Shown here: piece after piece, positions 25,754 through 34,639 of the stretch
How the letters are laid out: every line of letters starts with the position of its first letter
How positions within the stretch are numbered: position 1 is the first letter of the stretch
Assembly (NCBI GenBank): GCA_964463135.1
Contig: CAYXBA010000005.1
Location: 1 to 64,000, forward strand
Reading direction: 5' to 3'
Source of the DNA: UBA6898 sp964463135
Lineage (GTDB): Bacteria > Nitrospirota > Thermodesulfovibrionia > Thermodesulfovibrionales > UBA6898
DNA length: 64,000 bases
Position numbers and translations under genes: made by a program
The notes under the pieces: model-generated
What the model saw: the letters and a program-made list of their open reading frames with translations, nothing else
Databases searched by the model: none
What the model was told of the DNA's origin: nothing

Positions 25754-28333
25754 CTAGAGCTGCACTTTGTTCTTCAGTTCGATCAGCCTGGCAAGTGCCT
25801 CTCCAGGCTTCATGGTGTCCGTCTCCAGCGCAAGGAGCGCGTCAATGATCGAGCCGCCGGAAGAGGAAAAGAGATCGAGCTGATCGAGCTTTTTTTTGCC
25901 GCCTTTTTCCTGTGCGAATTTGGGTGCTCCTGCCTCGTTCAGTTCTTCCTTTTCAAGATTATGCAGCACCTCTTTCGCGCGTGCGATAATCGTGTCCGGT
26001 ATGCCTGCCAGCCGCGCGACCTGTATACCGTAGCTCTTATCTGCAGGGCCCTCCTCGATCTTTCTCAGGAAGATGATCTCGTCCCCCCATTCCCTGACCG
26101 AGATGTTGAAGTTCTTGACCCCCTCGTGGATAATGGCCAGTTCGGTCAGTTCATTGTAATGCGTGGCAAAGAGCGTCCGTGCCTGGATGCGGTTCAGAAT
26201 ATGCTCTGCAATGGCCCAGGCAATGCTGATGCCGTCGAATGTGCTGGTGCCCCTGCCCACTTCATCCAGGATGATGAGGCTCCGGCCGGTTGCGTTGTGG
26301 ATGATGTTTGCAGCCTCGATCATCTCGACCATGAAGGTGCTCTGTCCCTTCACGAGAAAGTCCGATGCACCGATCCGCGTGAATATCCGGTCTGTTATGC
26401 CGATGCGCGCAGACACCGCAGGCACAAAGCTTCCCATCTGGGCCATGAGGGTGATCAGTGCGACCTGCCTCATGTACGTTGACTTGCCTGCCATGTTCGG
26501 TCCGGTCAGGATGATGAGCAGATTATCCTGCGTATCGATAAGCGTGTTGTTCGGAATGAAGCGGTCTCCGGCAAGGACGCGTTCAAGGACCGGATGCCTG
26601 CCTTCGACGATCTCGATGACCGGATCTTCGGCGATCTCCGGTCTTACGAAATTGTGCCGCTTGGCCACAACCGCAAGACAGGAGAGAAGGTCCATGGCTG
26701 CCACAGCTGACGCTGTTTTGAGGATCTGGTCAGAGGCGTCCCTGACGCTTGAGAGAATCTGGTTGAACACCTGGTATTCAAGACTCTTCAGTTTATCTTC
26801 AGACCCGAGTACCTTGCTTTCATATTCCTTCAGCTCAGGCGTGATGAATCGTTCCCCGCCCACGAGCGTCTGTTTTCTGATGTAATCATCCGGGACCATA
26901 TCGAGGTTTGTCTTGGTTATTTCGATGTAATAGCCGAAGACCCGGTTATAACCGACCTTGAGGGATGATATGCCTGTACGCTTCTTTTCCCGTGCTTCCA
27001 TCTCGGCTATAAAGTCCTTGCCGGTTGTCGAGATGGACCTGAGTTCATCAACTTCGGGATGATAGCCTTCCCTGATAAGGCCGCCGTCCCTGATGCTGAG
27101 CGGCGGATTGTCGACGATCCCTTTTTCGATGCGTTCCCGGTGCAGCGGCAGTTCAGCCATCTCCTCGGCAAGGGACTTGATGTAGGGATCTCTTGCTGTA
27201 TTGAGTGCCTTCTTCAGTTTGGGCAGTTCAGCCAGCGATGTCCGTATTGCGACCAGGTCCCGGGCATTAGCCTTTCCGGTGGTAACCCGTGCGGCAAGTC
27301 TCTCCAGGTCCTGCACTTTTCTGAGGCAGGTCCGTATGGTCTCGAGCAGTTCGAAGTCCTCGATCAGATATTCAATGGCGCCGAGCCTTGCCTGTATCGG
27401 TGATATGTCTGTCAGCGGCCGCAGCAGGGAACTTCTGAGAAACCTGCCTCCCATGGGGGTAAGCGTTTCGTCCAGCGCCCAGAGCAGTGTTCCTTCCCGC
27501 GAGCTATCCTTAAGGTTGTGTGTCAGCTCAAGATTCCGTTGTGTCGCAGCATCGATGAACATGTGGGTGGTCTGCCGGAAGGTGGTGATCTTTCTGAAAT
27601 CAGGATTTTCCTTGAGGGTGGTCTTGAGATACTCAAGGAGCGCCCCTGCTGCTGATATGCCGGCAGTGAACCCGCCGCAGCCGAAACCGTCAAGCGATGA
27701 AACCCGAAAATGCTCGGTGAGTGCACGGTACGCGTCAGCATAGTCGAATGACCAGTCGTCCCGGAAGGTCTGGTAATAGCCCGAAAGGGTCTCCCGGTAG
27801 TGGATGTTGTCGCTGAGGCTTGCCGGCAGCAGGACTTCCTTTGGCTCAAAGCTGCTCACTTCGTCTTCGATATTCTCTGCGGTCTCAAAGACAATGAACT
27901 GGCCGGTTGATATATCGGCAGCGGCCACCCCATGCTTTCTGCCAGCCGGATAGAGCGATATGATGTATGTGTTCTCCTTCGGGTTCTCGGGTGTGTGCGT
28001 GCCTGGCGTAATTACCCTGACCACCTCGCGTGAAACGATCCCCTTGGTCTCTTTCGGGTCTTCCATCTGTTCGCAGACCGCCACCTTAAGACCGGCCTTG
28101 ATAAGCTTCGAGATATAGGTCTCTGCCGCAAAGTACGGGACCCCGCACATGGGCAGGGGGTTGTCCTTTGATTTGTCCCGGGAGGTAAGGGCGATCTGAA
28201 GAATGGCGGATGCCTTTTCGGCGTCTGCACCGAACATCTCGTAAAAGTCACCGAGTCTGAAGAGCAGGATGGCATCGGGGCAGCTCTCTTTGACCGCGGT
28301 ATATTGCTTCATAAGTGGCGTAAGTTCGGACAT
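25754..28333 (-). CDS. mutS: DNA mismatch repair protein MutS
   Basis: An 859-residue mismatch-recognition ATPase. The mismatch-binding Phe-x-Glu lies in GDFYEMFG near residue 35, the Walker A is GPNMAGKSTYMRQ, and the Walker B/signature region is ILDEVGRGTSTFDG, followed by the helix-turn segment ATHYNELTEL. Full length compared with the family. It begins the minus-strand run and is 86 bases upstream of gcvH. It diverges from yceD across a gap of 162 bases. No MutL is in the window. Confidence 0.97.
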   Translation of the reverse strand: MSELTPLMKQYTAVKESCPDAILLFRLGDFYEMFGADAEKASAILQIALTSRDKSKDNPLPMCGVPYFAAETYISKLIKAGLKVAVCEQMEDPKETKGIVSREVVRVITPGTHTPENPKENTYIISLYPAGRKHGVAAADISTGQFIVFETAENIEDEVSSFEPKEVLLPASLSDNIHYRETLSGYYQTFRDDWSFDYADAYRALTEHFRVSSLDGFGCGGFTAGISAAGALLEYLKTTLKENPDFRKITTFRQTTHMFIDAATQRNLELTHNLKDSSREGTLLWALDETLTPMGGRFLRSSLLRPLTDISPIQARLGAIEYLIEDFELLETIRTCLRKVQDLERLAARVTTGKANARDLVAIRTSLAELPKLKKALNTARDPYIKSLAEEMAELPLHRERIEKGIVDNPPLSIRDGGLIREGYHPEVDELRSISTTGKDFIAEMEAREKKRTGISSLKVGYNRVFGYYIEITKTNLDMVPDDYIRKQTLVGGERFITPELKEYESKVLGSEDKLKSLEYQVFNQILSSVRDASDQILKTASAVAAMDLLSCLAVVAKRHNFVRPEIAEDPVIEIVEGRHPVLERVLAGDRFIPNNTLIDTQDNLLIILTGPNMAGKSTYMRQVALITLMAQMGSFVPAVSARIGITDRIFTRIGASDFLVKGQSTFMVEMIEAANIIHNATGRSLIILDEVGRGTSTFDGISIAWAIAEHILNRIQARTLFATHYNELTELAIIHEGVKNFNISVREWGDEIIFLRKIEEGPADKSYGIQVARLAGIPDTIIARAKEVLHNLEKEELNEAGAPKFAQEKGGKKKLDQLDLFSSSGGSIIDALLALETDTMKPGEALARLIELKNKVQL

Positions 28334-28439
28334 ATCGGATATTAAATACCATCACGGAGACAAAGTGCAACCTGCCGAAAAATGGCAGAAAATCGATTTT
28401 GTTCGAATAGCTTGTCTTGGTCAGCGGGTGTCACTTTTC

Positions 28440-28469
28440 TTGACATATTGAACTGCAACTCTCTATAAT
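28440..28469 (+). promoter_or_regulatory. Near-consensus sigma-70 promoter of yceD-rpmF-plsX-fabH
   Basis: TTGACA (28440-28445) and TATAAT (28464-28469) are both perfect consensus hexamers, separated by 18 bases. Transcription would start near 28476, about 20 bases before the yceD ATG. This is one of the strongest promoters readable in the window. Confidence 0.8.
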
Positions 28470-28495
28470 TAAGTTCTTTTTATGGTCCTTTAATA

Positions 28496-29005
28496 ATGAA
28501 AATAGTTATTCCAGAGATACCGGAAGAAGGCCTTGTTGTAGAGCTTGAGGAAAAGATCAGTATTGAGGGTTTTTCTGTTTCTTCTCCGGTGAAAGCGCAG
28601 TTGTCGGTGAACAAGATCGAAAATGAGGTCATGGTCACTGGAAACCTTGCAGTAGAGCTTGAGATGGCATGCAGCAGATGCCTGAAAGATGTGCGGCAGG
28701 CGCAGGACCTGCCGGTAAGTGTCGTATATCATCCTGCTGACGAGATAGGCTCGGAGAAGCACGGACTCCATGATGATGAGATGGACATGGGGTTTTATAC
28801 CGGAGAAGAGCTGGACGTGGACGAACTGATCAGGGAGCAGATACTGCTCAGTGTTCAGATGAAGCCTCTCTGCAAAGAAGACTGTAAAGGCCTCTGCCCA
28901 AAATGCGGCATTGACCTGAACACCGCGACCTGTACCTGTGTGCAGAAAGAGATAGACCCCAGGCTTGAGGTCTTGAAGAAATTATTAGACAAAGAAAAGG
29001 AGTAG
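28496..29005 (+). CDS. yceD: YceD-family (DUF177) protein
   Basis: A 169-residue cytoplasmic protein of the YceD/DUF177 family, which lies upstream of rpmF in many bacteria and is linked to 23S rRNA processing. It has the conserved acidic/Cys-containing segment ELEMACSRCLKDV and the C-terminal metal-like cluster LCKEDCKGLCPKCGIDLNT. The ribosome site before the ATG is weak, perhaps because the leader is short. The gene is 4 bases from rpmF and leads the fatty-acid operon. Confidence 0.88.
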   Translation: MKIVIPEIPEEGLVVELEEKISIEGFSVSSPVKAQLSVNKIENEVMVTGNLAVELEMACSRCLKDVRQAQDLPVSVVYHPADEIGSEKHGLHDDEMDMGFYTGEELDVDELIREQILLSVQMKPLCKEDCKGLCPKCGIDLNTATCTCVQKEIDPRLEVLKKLLDKEKE

Positions 29006-29009
29006 TACC

Positions 29010-29192
29010 TTGGCAAATCCGACAAGCAGACATTCGAGAGCAAGAAGAGACAAGAGACGGGCAAACTGGAAGGGCGAGACGCCGAACCTCGGCCAGTGTC
29101 CGGAGTGCAAGGAGCTTAAGCTCCCGCACAGGGCATGTCCCAGCTGCGGCGCCTATAACGGCACCAAAGTCCTCGAGATAGTAGAAAAATAA
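29010..29192 (+). CDS. rpmF: Ribosomal protein L32
   Basis: A 60-residue ribosomal protein with the zinc-binding four-Cys form: CPECKEL and CPSCGAY. The basic N-terminus (SRHSRARRDKRRANWK) fits L32. The start is TTG at 29010, preceded by AAAAGGAG in the end of yceD. The yceD-rpmF-plsX-fabH order is the classical arrangement. Confidence 0.96.
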   Translation: MANPTSRHSRARRDKRRANWKGETPNLGQCPECKELKLPHRACPSCGAYNGTKVLEIVEK

Positions 29193-29200
29193 CCGGCATA

Positions 29201-30211
29201 ATGAATGTTGTTCTTGATGCCATGGGCGGTGACCATGCGCCGACTGTCAATATTGACGGAGCCGTGGAAACGGTTCAGGAATCAGAAGATATTCACATAA
29301 CCCTTGTCGGCGACGAAACGACCATAAAGAAAGAGCTCAAGGGCCGGAAATACAAGAACAGCCGCATTTCTATCGTTCATGCGTCACAGGTCGTCGAGAT
29401 GCATGAGTCCCCCTCCGTAGCGATCAGGAAAAAACGCGATTCCTCCATTCGGGTGGGTATCGGTCTGGTCAAGGCCGGCAAGGCTGATGCTTTTGTGAGT
29501 GCCGGCCATTCCGGCGCTGTTATGGGCACCTCCCTTCTCCTGCTCGGCATGTCCAAGGGTGTTGACCGGCCTGCCATCGCAACGCTTATGCCGAACCTCA
29601 GGGACAAGTTCCTGCTCCTCGATGTGGGGGCCAATGTTGACTGCACGCCTCGAAACCTTCACCAGTTCGCACTTATGGGAAACATTTACTGCCAGCTGAT
29701 CCTCGGACGGGAAAAGCCGAAGGTCGGGCTTCTCGGCATCGGGGAGGAAGACATCAAAGGGAATGAACTTACCAAGGAGGCCTTTAAGCTGATCAAGCAG
29801 TCCTCCGTGAACTTTATCGGCAATATTGAAGGCAAAGACATCTTCAGCGGCAAGGCAGATGTTGTCGTCTGCGACGGCTTTACGGGCAATATAGCGCTCA
29901 AGATCAGTGAAGGCCTTGCAGAGGCGATCATAAAGATGCTGAAGAGGGAGATTTCGGGGGTTACCGCAGGGAGGCTCGGTTATCTCATGCTCAGACCTGC
30001 ATTCAAGAACTTCAAGAAAAAGACCGACTACGATGAATTTGGCGGAGCGCCGCTCCTTGGCATTAACGGAACGAGCATAATTAGCCACGGCAGATCAACG
30101 TCAAAAGCGATCAGAAATGCACTCAAGGTTGCCAATGATTTTTCCCGCAAACGCGTGTATGAAGCGATCTCGGATGCCATTCAGAAAGACCTGCATGCGC
30201 GTGAGGCATAG
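29201..30211 (+). CDS. plsX: Phosphate acyltransferase PlsX
   Basis: A 336-residue cytoplasmic enzyme making acyl-phosphate from acyl-ACP for phospholipid synthesis. It has the family start VVLDAMGGDHAP, the segment ESPSVAIRKKRDSSI, the hallmark FVSAGHSGAVMG, and the late motif VVCDGFTGNIALK. Full length. Its stop is directly followed by the fabH ATG, so translation is coupled. Confidence 0.96.
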   Translation: MNVVLDAMGGDHAPTVNIDGAVETVQESEDIHITLVGDETTIKKELKGRKYKNSRISIVHASQVVEMHESPSVAIRKKRDSSIRVGIGLVKAGKADAFVSAGHSGAVMGTSLLLLGMSKGVDRPAIATLMPNLRDKFLLLDVGANVDCTPRNLHQFALMGNIYCQLILGREKPKVGLLGIGEEDIKGNELTKEAFKLIKQSSVNFIGNIEGKDIFSGKADVVVCDGFTGNIALKISEGLAEAIIKMLKREISGVTAGRLGYLMLRPAFKNFKKKTDYDEFGGAPLLGINGTSIISHGRSTSKAIRNALKVANDFSRKRVYEAISDAIQKDLHAREA

Positions 30212-31192
30212 ATGATGCGGACACGGATCGTCGGCACCGGCTCGTACGTTCCCGAGAGCGTTGTTACCAATCATGATCTGGAGCAGATCGTCGAGACCTC
30301 TGATGAATGGATCATGGAGAGAACAGGGATCAGGGAGCGGAGGATCGCTGATGCGTCTCAGGCAGCTTCTGACCTTGCCTTTGAGGCTGCGCAGAGAGCT
30401 CTGAAACAGGCGCATCTCAAACCAAAGGACATAGACCTTATTATCGTTGCTACGTGCACTCCTGATATGCCCTTTCCCTCAACGGCATGCGTTCTCCAGG
30501 ACAAACTCGGCATAAAGCATGCCGCTGCCTTTGATATCAATGCCGCCTGTTCCGGCTTTGTTTACGGTCTGCATGTTGCCAATTCCCTGATAAAGACAGC
30601 GGCTCATCAAAGGATACTCCTGGTGGGAGCAGAGGTCCTGTCGCGGGTGACTGACTGGCAGGACAGGACGACCTGCGTGCTCTTTGGTGACGGCGCCGGT
30701 GCGGTAATACTTGAGGGGACCAAAGAAAAACGCGGTATCATGTCAACGCATATTCAGTCTGACGGAAGCCTCGGCGACCTGATCATGCTGCCTGGCGGCG
30801 GGTCGCGGTTTTCCTGCTCACGGGAAAGTATTCTGCATAGGCGTCACTTTATCAAGATGAAGGGGAACGAGACCTTCAAGGTTGCTGTAAGGACACTGGC
30901 TGAGCTTGCTGCGGGAACGCTCGAAAAAAACAGCCTTGATCCGTCAAAGCTCTCCCTGCTCATACCGCACCAGGCCAATCTCAGGATTATTCAGGCGACG
31001 GCAAACAGGCTGAAGCTGCCAGAAGAGAAGGTTTTTATCAATATCGAGAAATACGGCAATACCTCAGCAGCCTCCATCCCCATTGCCCTGGATGAAGCGA
31101 GCAGGACGGGGCGGATTAAAGATGGGGAATATATTCTTCTCGAAGCGTTCGGCGGCGGTCTCACCTGGGCATCTGCACTGCTTAAGTGGTAG
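30212..31192 (+). CDS. fabH: 3-oxoacyl-ACP synthase III
   Basis: A 326-residue condensing enzyme starting fatty-acid elongation from acyl-CoA and malonyl-ACP. The catalytic triad is readable: Cys in NAACSGF, His in LIPHQANLRI and Asn in GNTSAAS. The N-terminal IVGTGSYVPE and the middle LFGDGAGAVIL fit the family. It begins ATGATG directly at the plsX stop; the first ATG is taken. It is the last gene of the operon; downstream is a repeat-rich gap rather than a clear terminator. Confidence 0.96.
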   Translation: MMRTRIVGTGSYVPESVVTNHDLEQIVETSDEWIMERTGIRERRIADASQAASDLAFEAAQRALKQAHLKPKDIDLIIVATCTPDMPFPSTACVLQDKLGIKHAAAFDINAACSGFVYGLHVANSLIKTAAHQRILLVGAEVLSRVTDWQDRTTCVLFGDGAGAVILEGTKEKRGIMSTHIQSDGSLGDLIMLPGGGSRFSCSRESILHRRHFIKMKGNETFKVAVRTLAELAAGTLEKNSLDPSKLSLLIPHQANLRIIQATANRLKLPEEKVFINIEKYGNTSAASIPIALDEASRTGRIKDGEYILLEAFGGGLTWASALLKW

Positions 31193-31200
31193 ATAAAAGC

Positions 31201-31258
31201 AGGCCAAGGTTTAGGCTAAGATAAAAAATCAGATATAGGTCAAGGCTTAGGCTAAGAT
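31201..31258. repeat. Two 22-base direct repeats after fabH
   Basis: Copies at 31201-31222 and 31237-31258 differ at two positions (AGGCCAAGGTTTAGGCTAAG versus AGGTCAAGGCTTAGGCTAAG, then AT). A further degenerate stretch to about 31420 reads, on the minus strand, as units like AGGTTGAGGTTGAG. The latter part runs into the end of the TVP38-type gene. Confidence 0.6.
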
Positions 31259-31376
31259 CGACTACAGAATATAAGCTTCATTCGAGAGTCGAAATAAATG
31301 CCGGTGTTTTTCGCTCTTCCTTTTTATCTCAACCTCAACCTCGGCCTTTGTATTAACCTCAGCCTTAACCTGAATC

Positions 31377-31994
31377 TTATCCTTTCTCCTTCTTTCTGTC
31401 TCTCTCTTTCTTTCTCGAACTGACATGCCAGATGCGGAAGATCCGCTCCAGCTTGTCCTTGTAAACCATGGAGAGGAATATGATGACAACGGCAACGCCG
31501 ATCAGGATCGAAAAATGGTAATACTGCTGATGTCTGAGATAGGTGCCGCCGAGTGTGAGAAGCACCGTGCCCCCAAATCTGCCGACCGTGCTGATCATAA
31601 GGAATTCTTTGGTAGTGAGATGGCCGAGTCCGATGATATAGCAGAGGATGTCCTTTGGAAAACCCGGGATGAGGAACAGGACAAATACAAGAAATGCACC
31701 CTTATGATGCAGCAGATAGTCATATTTCTCCATTGTTTTTTTTGAGACGAATTTATCTACAAAGGGCCTGCCGAATGTCTTGGCCAGAGCGAAGTTTATC
31801 CATGACCCAATGGTGAGACCGATAGTTGATAGAATAAGCCCGAGGAGCGGCCCATAGAGGAATCCTCCCAGAACGCCGGTCACCTCACCCGGAACGGGAG
31901 CTGCGATTACCTGGAGCGCCTGGAGCAGGATGAAGCCGAGAAACGAGAGCGGGCCGAGAGACGCGAGGAACGCGCGGACCCTCTCCCGGTCCAT
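31377..31994 (-). CDS. TVP38/TMEM64-family (DedA-like) membrane protein
   Basis: An inner-membrane protein of the VTT (SNARE-associated) superfamily. It has the re-entrant-loop motif PVPGEVTGVLGGFLYGPLLG, a second GPF-type loop (FLIPGFPKDILCYIIGLG), five or so hydrophobic helices, and a very basic tail (SSRKKERDRKKEKG). Relatives act in membrane lipid scrambling or polyprenol recycling. The first ordinary start is ATG 31994, but the frame is open back to 32099 and encodes a typical charged start plus a first transmembrane helix behind an ACG codon with an AGGA upstream. The real gene probably begins at 32099 (about 240 residues). It follows the slipin gene in an apparent three-gene unit. Confidence 0.8.
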   Translation of the reverse strand: MDRERVRAFLASLGPLSFLGFILLQALQVIAAPVPGEVTGVLGGFLYGPLLGLILSTIGLTIGSWINFALAKTFGRPFVDKFVSKKTMEKYDYLLHHKGAFLVFVLFLIPGFPKDILCYIIGLGHLTTKEFLMISTVGRFGGTVLLTLGGTYLRHQQYYHFSILIGVAVVIIFLSMVYKDKLERIFRIWHVSSRKKERDRKKEKG

Positions 31995-32107
31995 GAAGAA
32001 CTGGAATGCGCCTGCCTTATACAGGATAAAGGTCAGGAGAAGGAAGAAGAGAAGTACGGATACCTTGATCCAGATATGTTCGGCGCTTTTCTTTTCCGTC
32101 TGTGTTC

Positions 32108-32887
32108 CTATGATTCACCCTTTGGTTTATCCTGTTCCATAAAATGTTTAAGGAGGTCGATGGGCACAGGGAATATAATCGTGGAGTTTTTTTCCGTGGC
32201 TATCTCGGTAAGTGTCTGGAGGAATCTGAGCTGAAGTGAGATCGGCTGAGACGATATGACCGCTGCCGCATCGGCAAGTTTCTGAGATGCCTGAAATTCT
32301 CCCTCGGCATGGATGATCTTTGCCCTTCGTTCCCGCTCTGCCTCTGCCTGTCGTGCAATGGCGCGCTGCATCTCAACCGGCAGGTCTACGTTTTTTACCT
32401 CAACGGTCGAGACCTTTATGCCCCAGGGCTCTGTCTGAAAATCGATCACCTTCTGGAGTTCTGCGTTCAGTTCATCGCGTTTTGAAAGCAGGTCATCCAG
32501 CTGGCTCTGTCCCAGTACACTCCTTAGGGTGGTCTGCGACATCTGCGAGGTCGCGTAGTAGAAGTCCTCAACATCGGTGATAGCCTTGATCGGATCAATG
32601 ACCCTGAAGTAGACAACGGCATTTACCTTCACCGTTATATTGTCCCGGGTGATGATATCCTGCGGCGGCACATCCATGGTGATGGTGCGGAGGCTCACTC
32701 TCACGAGTTTGTCTATGATGGGCCAGATGATCACAAGCCCTGGCCCCCTGACCGGTATGATCCTGCCGAGCCTGAAGACAACGCCGCGCTCATATTCCTT
32801 TAATATCTTGATCGCACTGCTGAGGATGTACACGGCAAAGAACAATATCAGTGCCATCCCTGTGAGAAACGGTGTGAGTATCGGCAT
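32108..32887 (-). CDS. Slipin/stomatin-like SPFH protein
   Basis: A 259-residue membrane-anchored SPFH protein: a transmembrane helix at about residues 9-26, then the SPFH domain (RGVVFRLGRIIPVRGPGL, DIITRDNITVKVNAVVYFRV) and a coiled-coil tail (ARQAEAERERRAKIIHAEGE). Bacterial slipins pair with NfeD proteases and organise membrane microdomains. The NfeD gene ends 2 bases upstream, the standard slipin-NfeD pair. The TVP38-type gene follows. Confidence 0.92.
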   Translation of the reverse strand: MPILTPFLTGMALILFFAVYILSSAIKILKEYERGVVFRLGRIIPVRGPGLVIIWPIIDKLVRVSLRTITMDVPPQDIITRDNITVKVNAVVYFRVIDPIKAITDVEDFYYATSQMSQTTLRSVLGQSQLDDLLSKRDELNAELQKVIDFQTEPWGIKVSTVEVKNVDLPVEMQRAIARQAEAERERRAKIIHAEGEFQASQKLADAAAVISSQPISLQLRFLQTLTEIATEKNSTIIFPVPIDLLKHFMEQDKPKGES

Positions 32888-32889
32888 GA

Positions 32890-34185
32890 TTAGCCCTCCT
32901 TTTTTCTTACCCTGAGTTTCAATCCGGTCACATCCGTAACCACAATGCCTGCTCCCTTTTCGATGGTCTCATCGGAAAAGGCAGACCAGAGCTCGCCATG
33001 CAATGATACCATGCCATCCTCTTTTGTGACAGCTTCAACTGCTTTTCCTTCGATGCCGATCAGTCCCTCTCTTCCGGTAAGCGGAGCTGATCTATAAGCC
33101 TTGTATGCGAGTCTGAGCGTGATCGTGAAGAATAGGGCCGTGATCATTACCGCAGGGACAATGACCGTGAGCGAAATACGGTAAAAAGGTTCTGCAGATT
33201 CAAAAAGCAGGAGGGAACCGAAGACCATGGCAATGATGCCCCCGATCGTGAGCATGCCGTGCGAAATGATCTTCACCTCGAGGATAAAAAGTATGATCGC
33301 AAAGATGATCAGTGCAAGGCCAGCATAATTCACCGGCAGCGTCTGGAACGCATAAAAGGCGAGGATGAGGAATATGCCGCCTGCAACGCCGGGGAAGATG
33401 GCCCCTGGATTGGTAAATTCAAAAAAGAGGCCGTAGAATCCGAGCAGGAGGAGCATATAGGCAACACTCGGATCAGAGATGAAGTCCAGGATCTTGTAAC
33501 GCATGTCCATTTCGTTCGTGACAACGGCTGCCCCTGCAGTATTGAGTGTTTTTTCACCTTCTGCTGTCCGTACGGTCCTGCCGTTGATGTCACGGAGCAA
33601 TGAATTAATATCGCTGCTTACCAGATCGATCACCTGCTCGCGCAGCGCCTCGACTTCTGTTGCCGAGATGCTTTTTCTTACCGCAGACTCCGCCCACTGC
33701 GCATTTCTGCCCGATCTTTCCGCAAGCGATCTGATAAATGCCGCTGTATCATTGGTCACCTTTTCAGCACTCTCCGGATCCATTTTCCGGCCGATAGAGA
33801 CGGGGTGGGCTGCACCAATAGTTGTTCCCGGAGCCATGGCCGCAATATGTGCAGCAAGGGTTATAAACGTACCTGCAGAGGCTGCACGCCCTCCAGCCGG
33901 CGAGACATACACAATGACCGGAACCATGCTTGCGGATATCTCTCTGATGATTGACCTCATTGATGTGTCAAGCCCGCCCGGGGTGTCGAGCTGGATGATA
34001 AGGGCCTCAGCATGGACTGTCCTGGCCTTTGCTATGCTTCTTGTTATAAATTCCGATGATGCTGGATTTATAACGCCGCTGATCTTGATCGCCATTAGCT
34101 GCTTTGCCGATGCAGAGGAGAACAGGTATGCCGGAAGCAGTAGAAAGAGAAAAATAATAGCACCTGTGCTGAGCACTCTTTTCAT
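32890..34185 (-). CDS. NfeD-family membrane serine protease
   Basis: A 431-residue protein of the long NfeD (1b) type. After a signal peptide (FLFLLLPAYLFSSASA) comes a ClpP-like protease domain with the Ser in GGRAASAGTFI and a later Lys-containing region. Then a block of four or so transmembrane helices (about 245-360), and a C-terminal OB-fold NfeD domain (GKAVEAVTKEDGMVSLHGEL). In archaeal relatives the protease cleaves the C-terminus of the partner stomatin. It is the first gene of the NfeD-slipin unit. Confidence 0.9.
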   Translation of the reverse strand: MKRVLSTGAIIFLFLLLPAYLFSSASAKQLMAIKISGVINPASSEFITRSIAKARTVHAEALIIQLDTPGGLDTSMRSIIREISASMVPVIVYVSPAGGRAASAGTFITLAAHIAAMAPGTTIGAAHPVSIGRKMDPESAEKVTNDTAAFIRSLAERSGRNAQWAESAVRKSISATEVEALREQVIDLVSSDINSLLRDINGRTVRTAEGEKTLNTAGAAVVTNEMDMRYKILDFISDPSVAYMLLLLGFYGLFFEFTNPGAIFPGVAGGIFLILAFYAFQTLPVNYAGLALIIFAIILFILEVKIISHGMLTIGGIIAMVFGSLLLFESAEPFYRISLTVIVPAVMITALFFTITLRLAYKAYRSAPLTGREGLIGIEGKAVEAVTKEDGMVSLHGELWSAFSDETIEKGAGIVVTDVTGLKLRVRKKEG

Positions 34186-34260
34186 AGCCTTATTATACTA
34201 TGAGGGCCATGAAACTCAGGGATTTCGCAGTGAAGCATCGCTGCTGCAAGAACAAGTTCA

Positions 34261-34290
34261 TTGACAAGAATGAGGTATTTTTGATATAAA
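34261..34290 (+). promoter_or_regulatory. Promoter of the tRNA-Asn gene
   Basis: TTGACA (34261-34266) and TATAAA (34285-34290) with 18 bases between. The start would be near 34297, giving about 38 bases of 5' leader on the tRNA precursor. Confidence 0.65.
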
Positions 34291-34334
34291 CAATGTCTGT
34301 TTGCTGCAGTAAAAATGTACGGTATTCAGGATGT

Positions 34335-34410
34335 TCCCAGGTAGCTCAGCCGGCAGAGCGGGTGGCTGTTAACCACCATGTCGGGGGTTCGAATCCCTCC
34401 CTGGGAGCCA
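34335..34410 (+). tRNA. tRNA-Asn (GTT)
   Basis: A 76-base tRNA with an encoded CCA. Acceptor arms TCCCAGG and CCTGGGA, D-stem GCTC/GAGC, anticodon arm GGTGG-CTGTTAA-CCACC with anticodon GTT, and a T-arm with TTCGAAT. A Rho-independent terminator follows closely, so it is a single-tRNA unit. Confidence 0.96.
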
Positions 34411-34420
34411 GAACATGGCA

Positions 34421-34450
34421 GGGTTTGCAGAAATGCAAACCCTTTTTTTT
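34421..34450 (+). terminator. Rho-independent terminator after tRNA-Asn
   Basis: GGGTTTGCA-GAAA-TGCAAACCC (9-bp perfect stem, GNRA-type loop) followed by eight T. It separates the tRNA transcript from the cytochrome operon. Confidence 0.92.
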
Positions 34451-34577
34451 GACTGATGCCGCTCCCGACTTTCCTGCTTCTCACCCCGGTGTTGAACAAA
34501 AGAGCCAGACCTTCCTGAGCTGTTGGAAAAAAGCCTTGCATAAAAGCCGTTTATCTCAATAATGACGCCATCTCCGG

Positions 34578-34607
34578 TTGACTTGTTGTGTACGTATTTA
34601 ATATCAT
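34578..34607 (+). promoter_or_regulatory. Putative promoter of the cytochrome-barrel operon
   Basis: TTGACT (34578-34583) and TATCAT (34602-34607), 18 bases apart, upstream of the cytochrome ATG at 34640. The -10 is imperfect, so activation by a regulator is possible. The leader would be short. Confidence 0.45.
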
Positions 34608-34639
34608 GTATCACTTATAAAAGTGTGTGGAGGTTCTAA

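Noticed and set aside
31262..31495. A 77-codon frame with a repeated Lys-Ala-Glu-Val pattern after fabH
   Set aside because: It is generated by the degenerate intergenic repeats and overlaps the TVP38-type gene in another frame.
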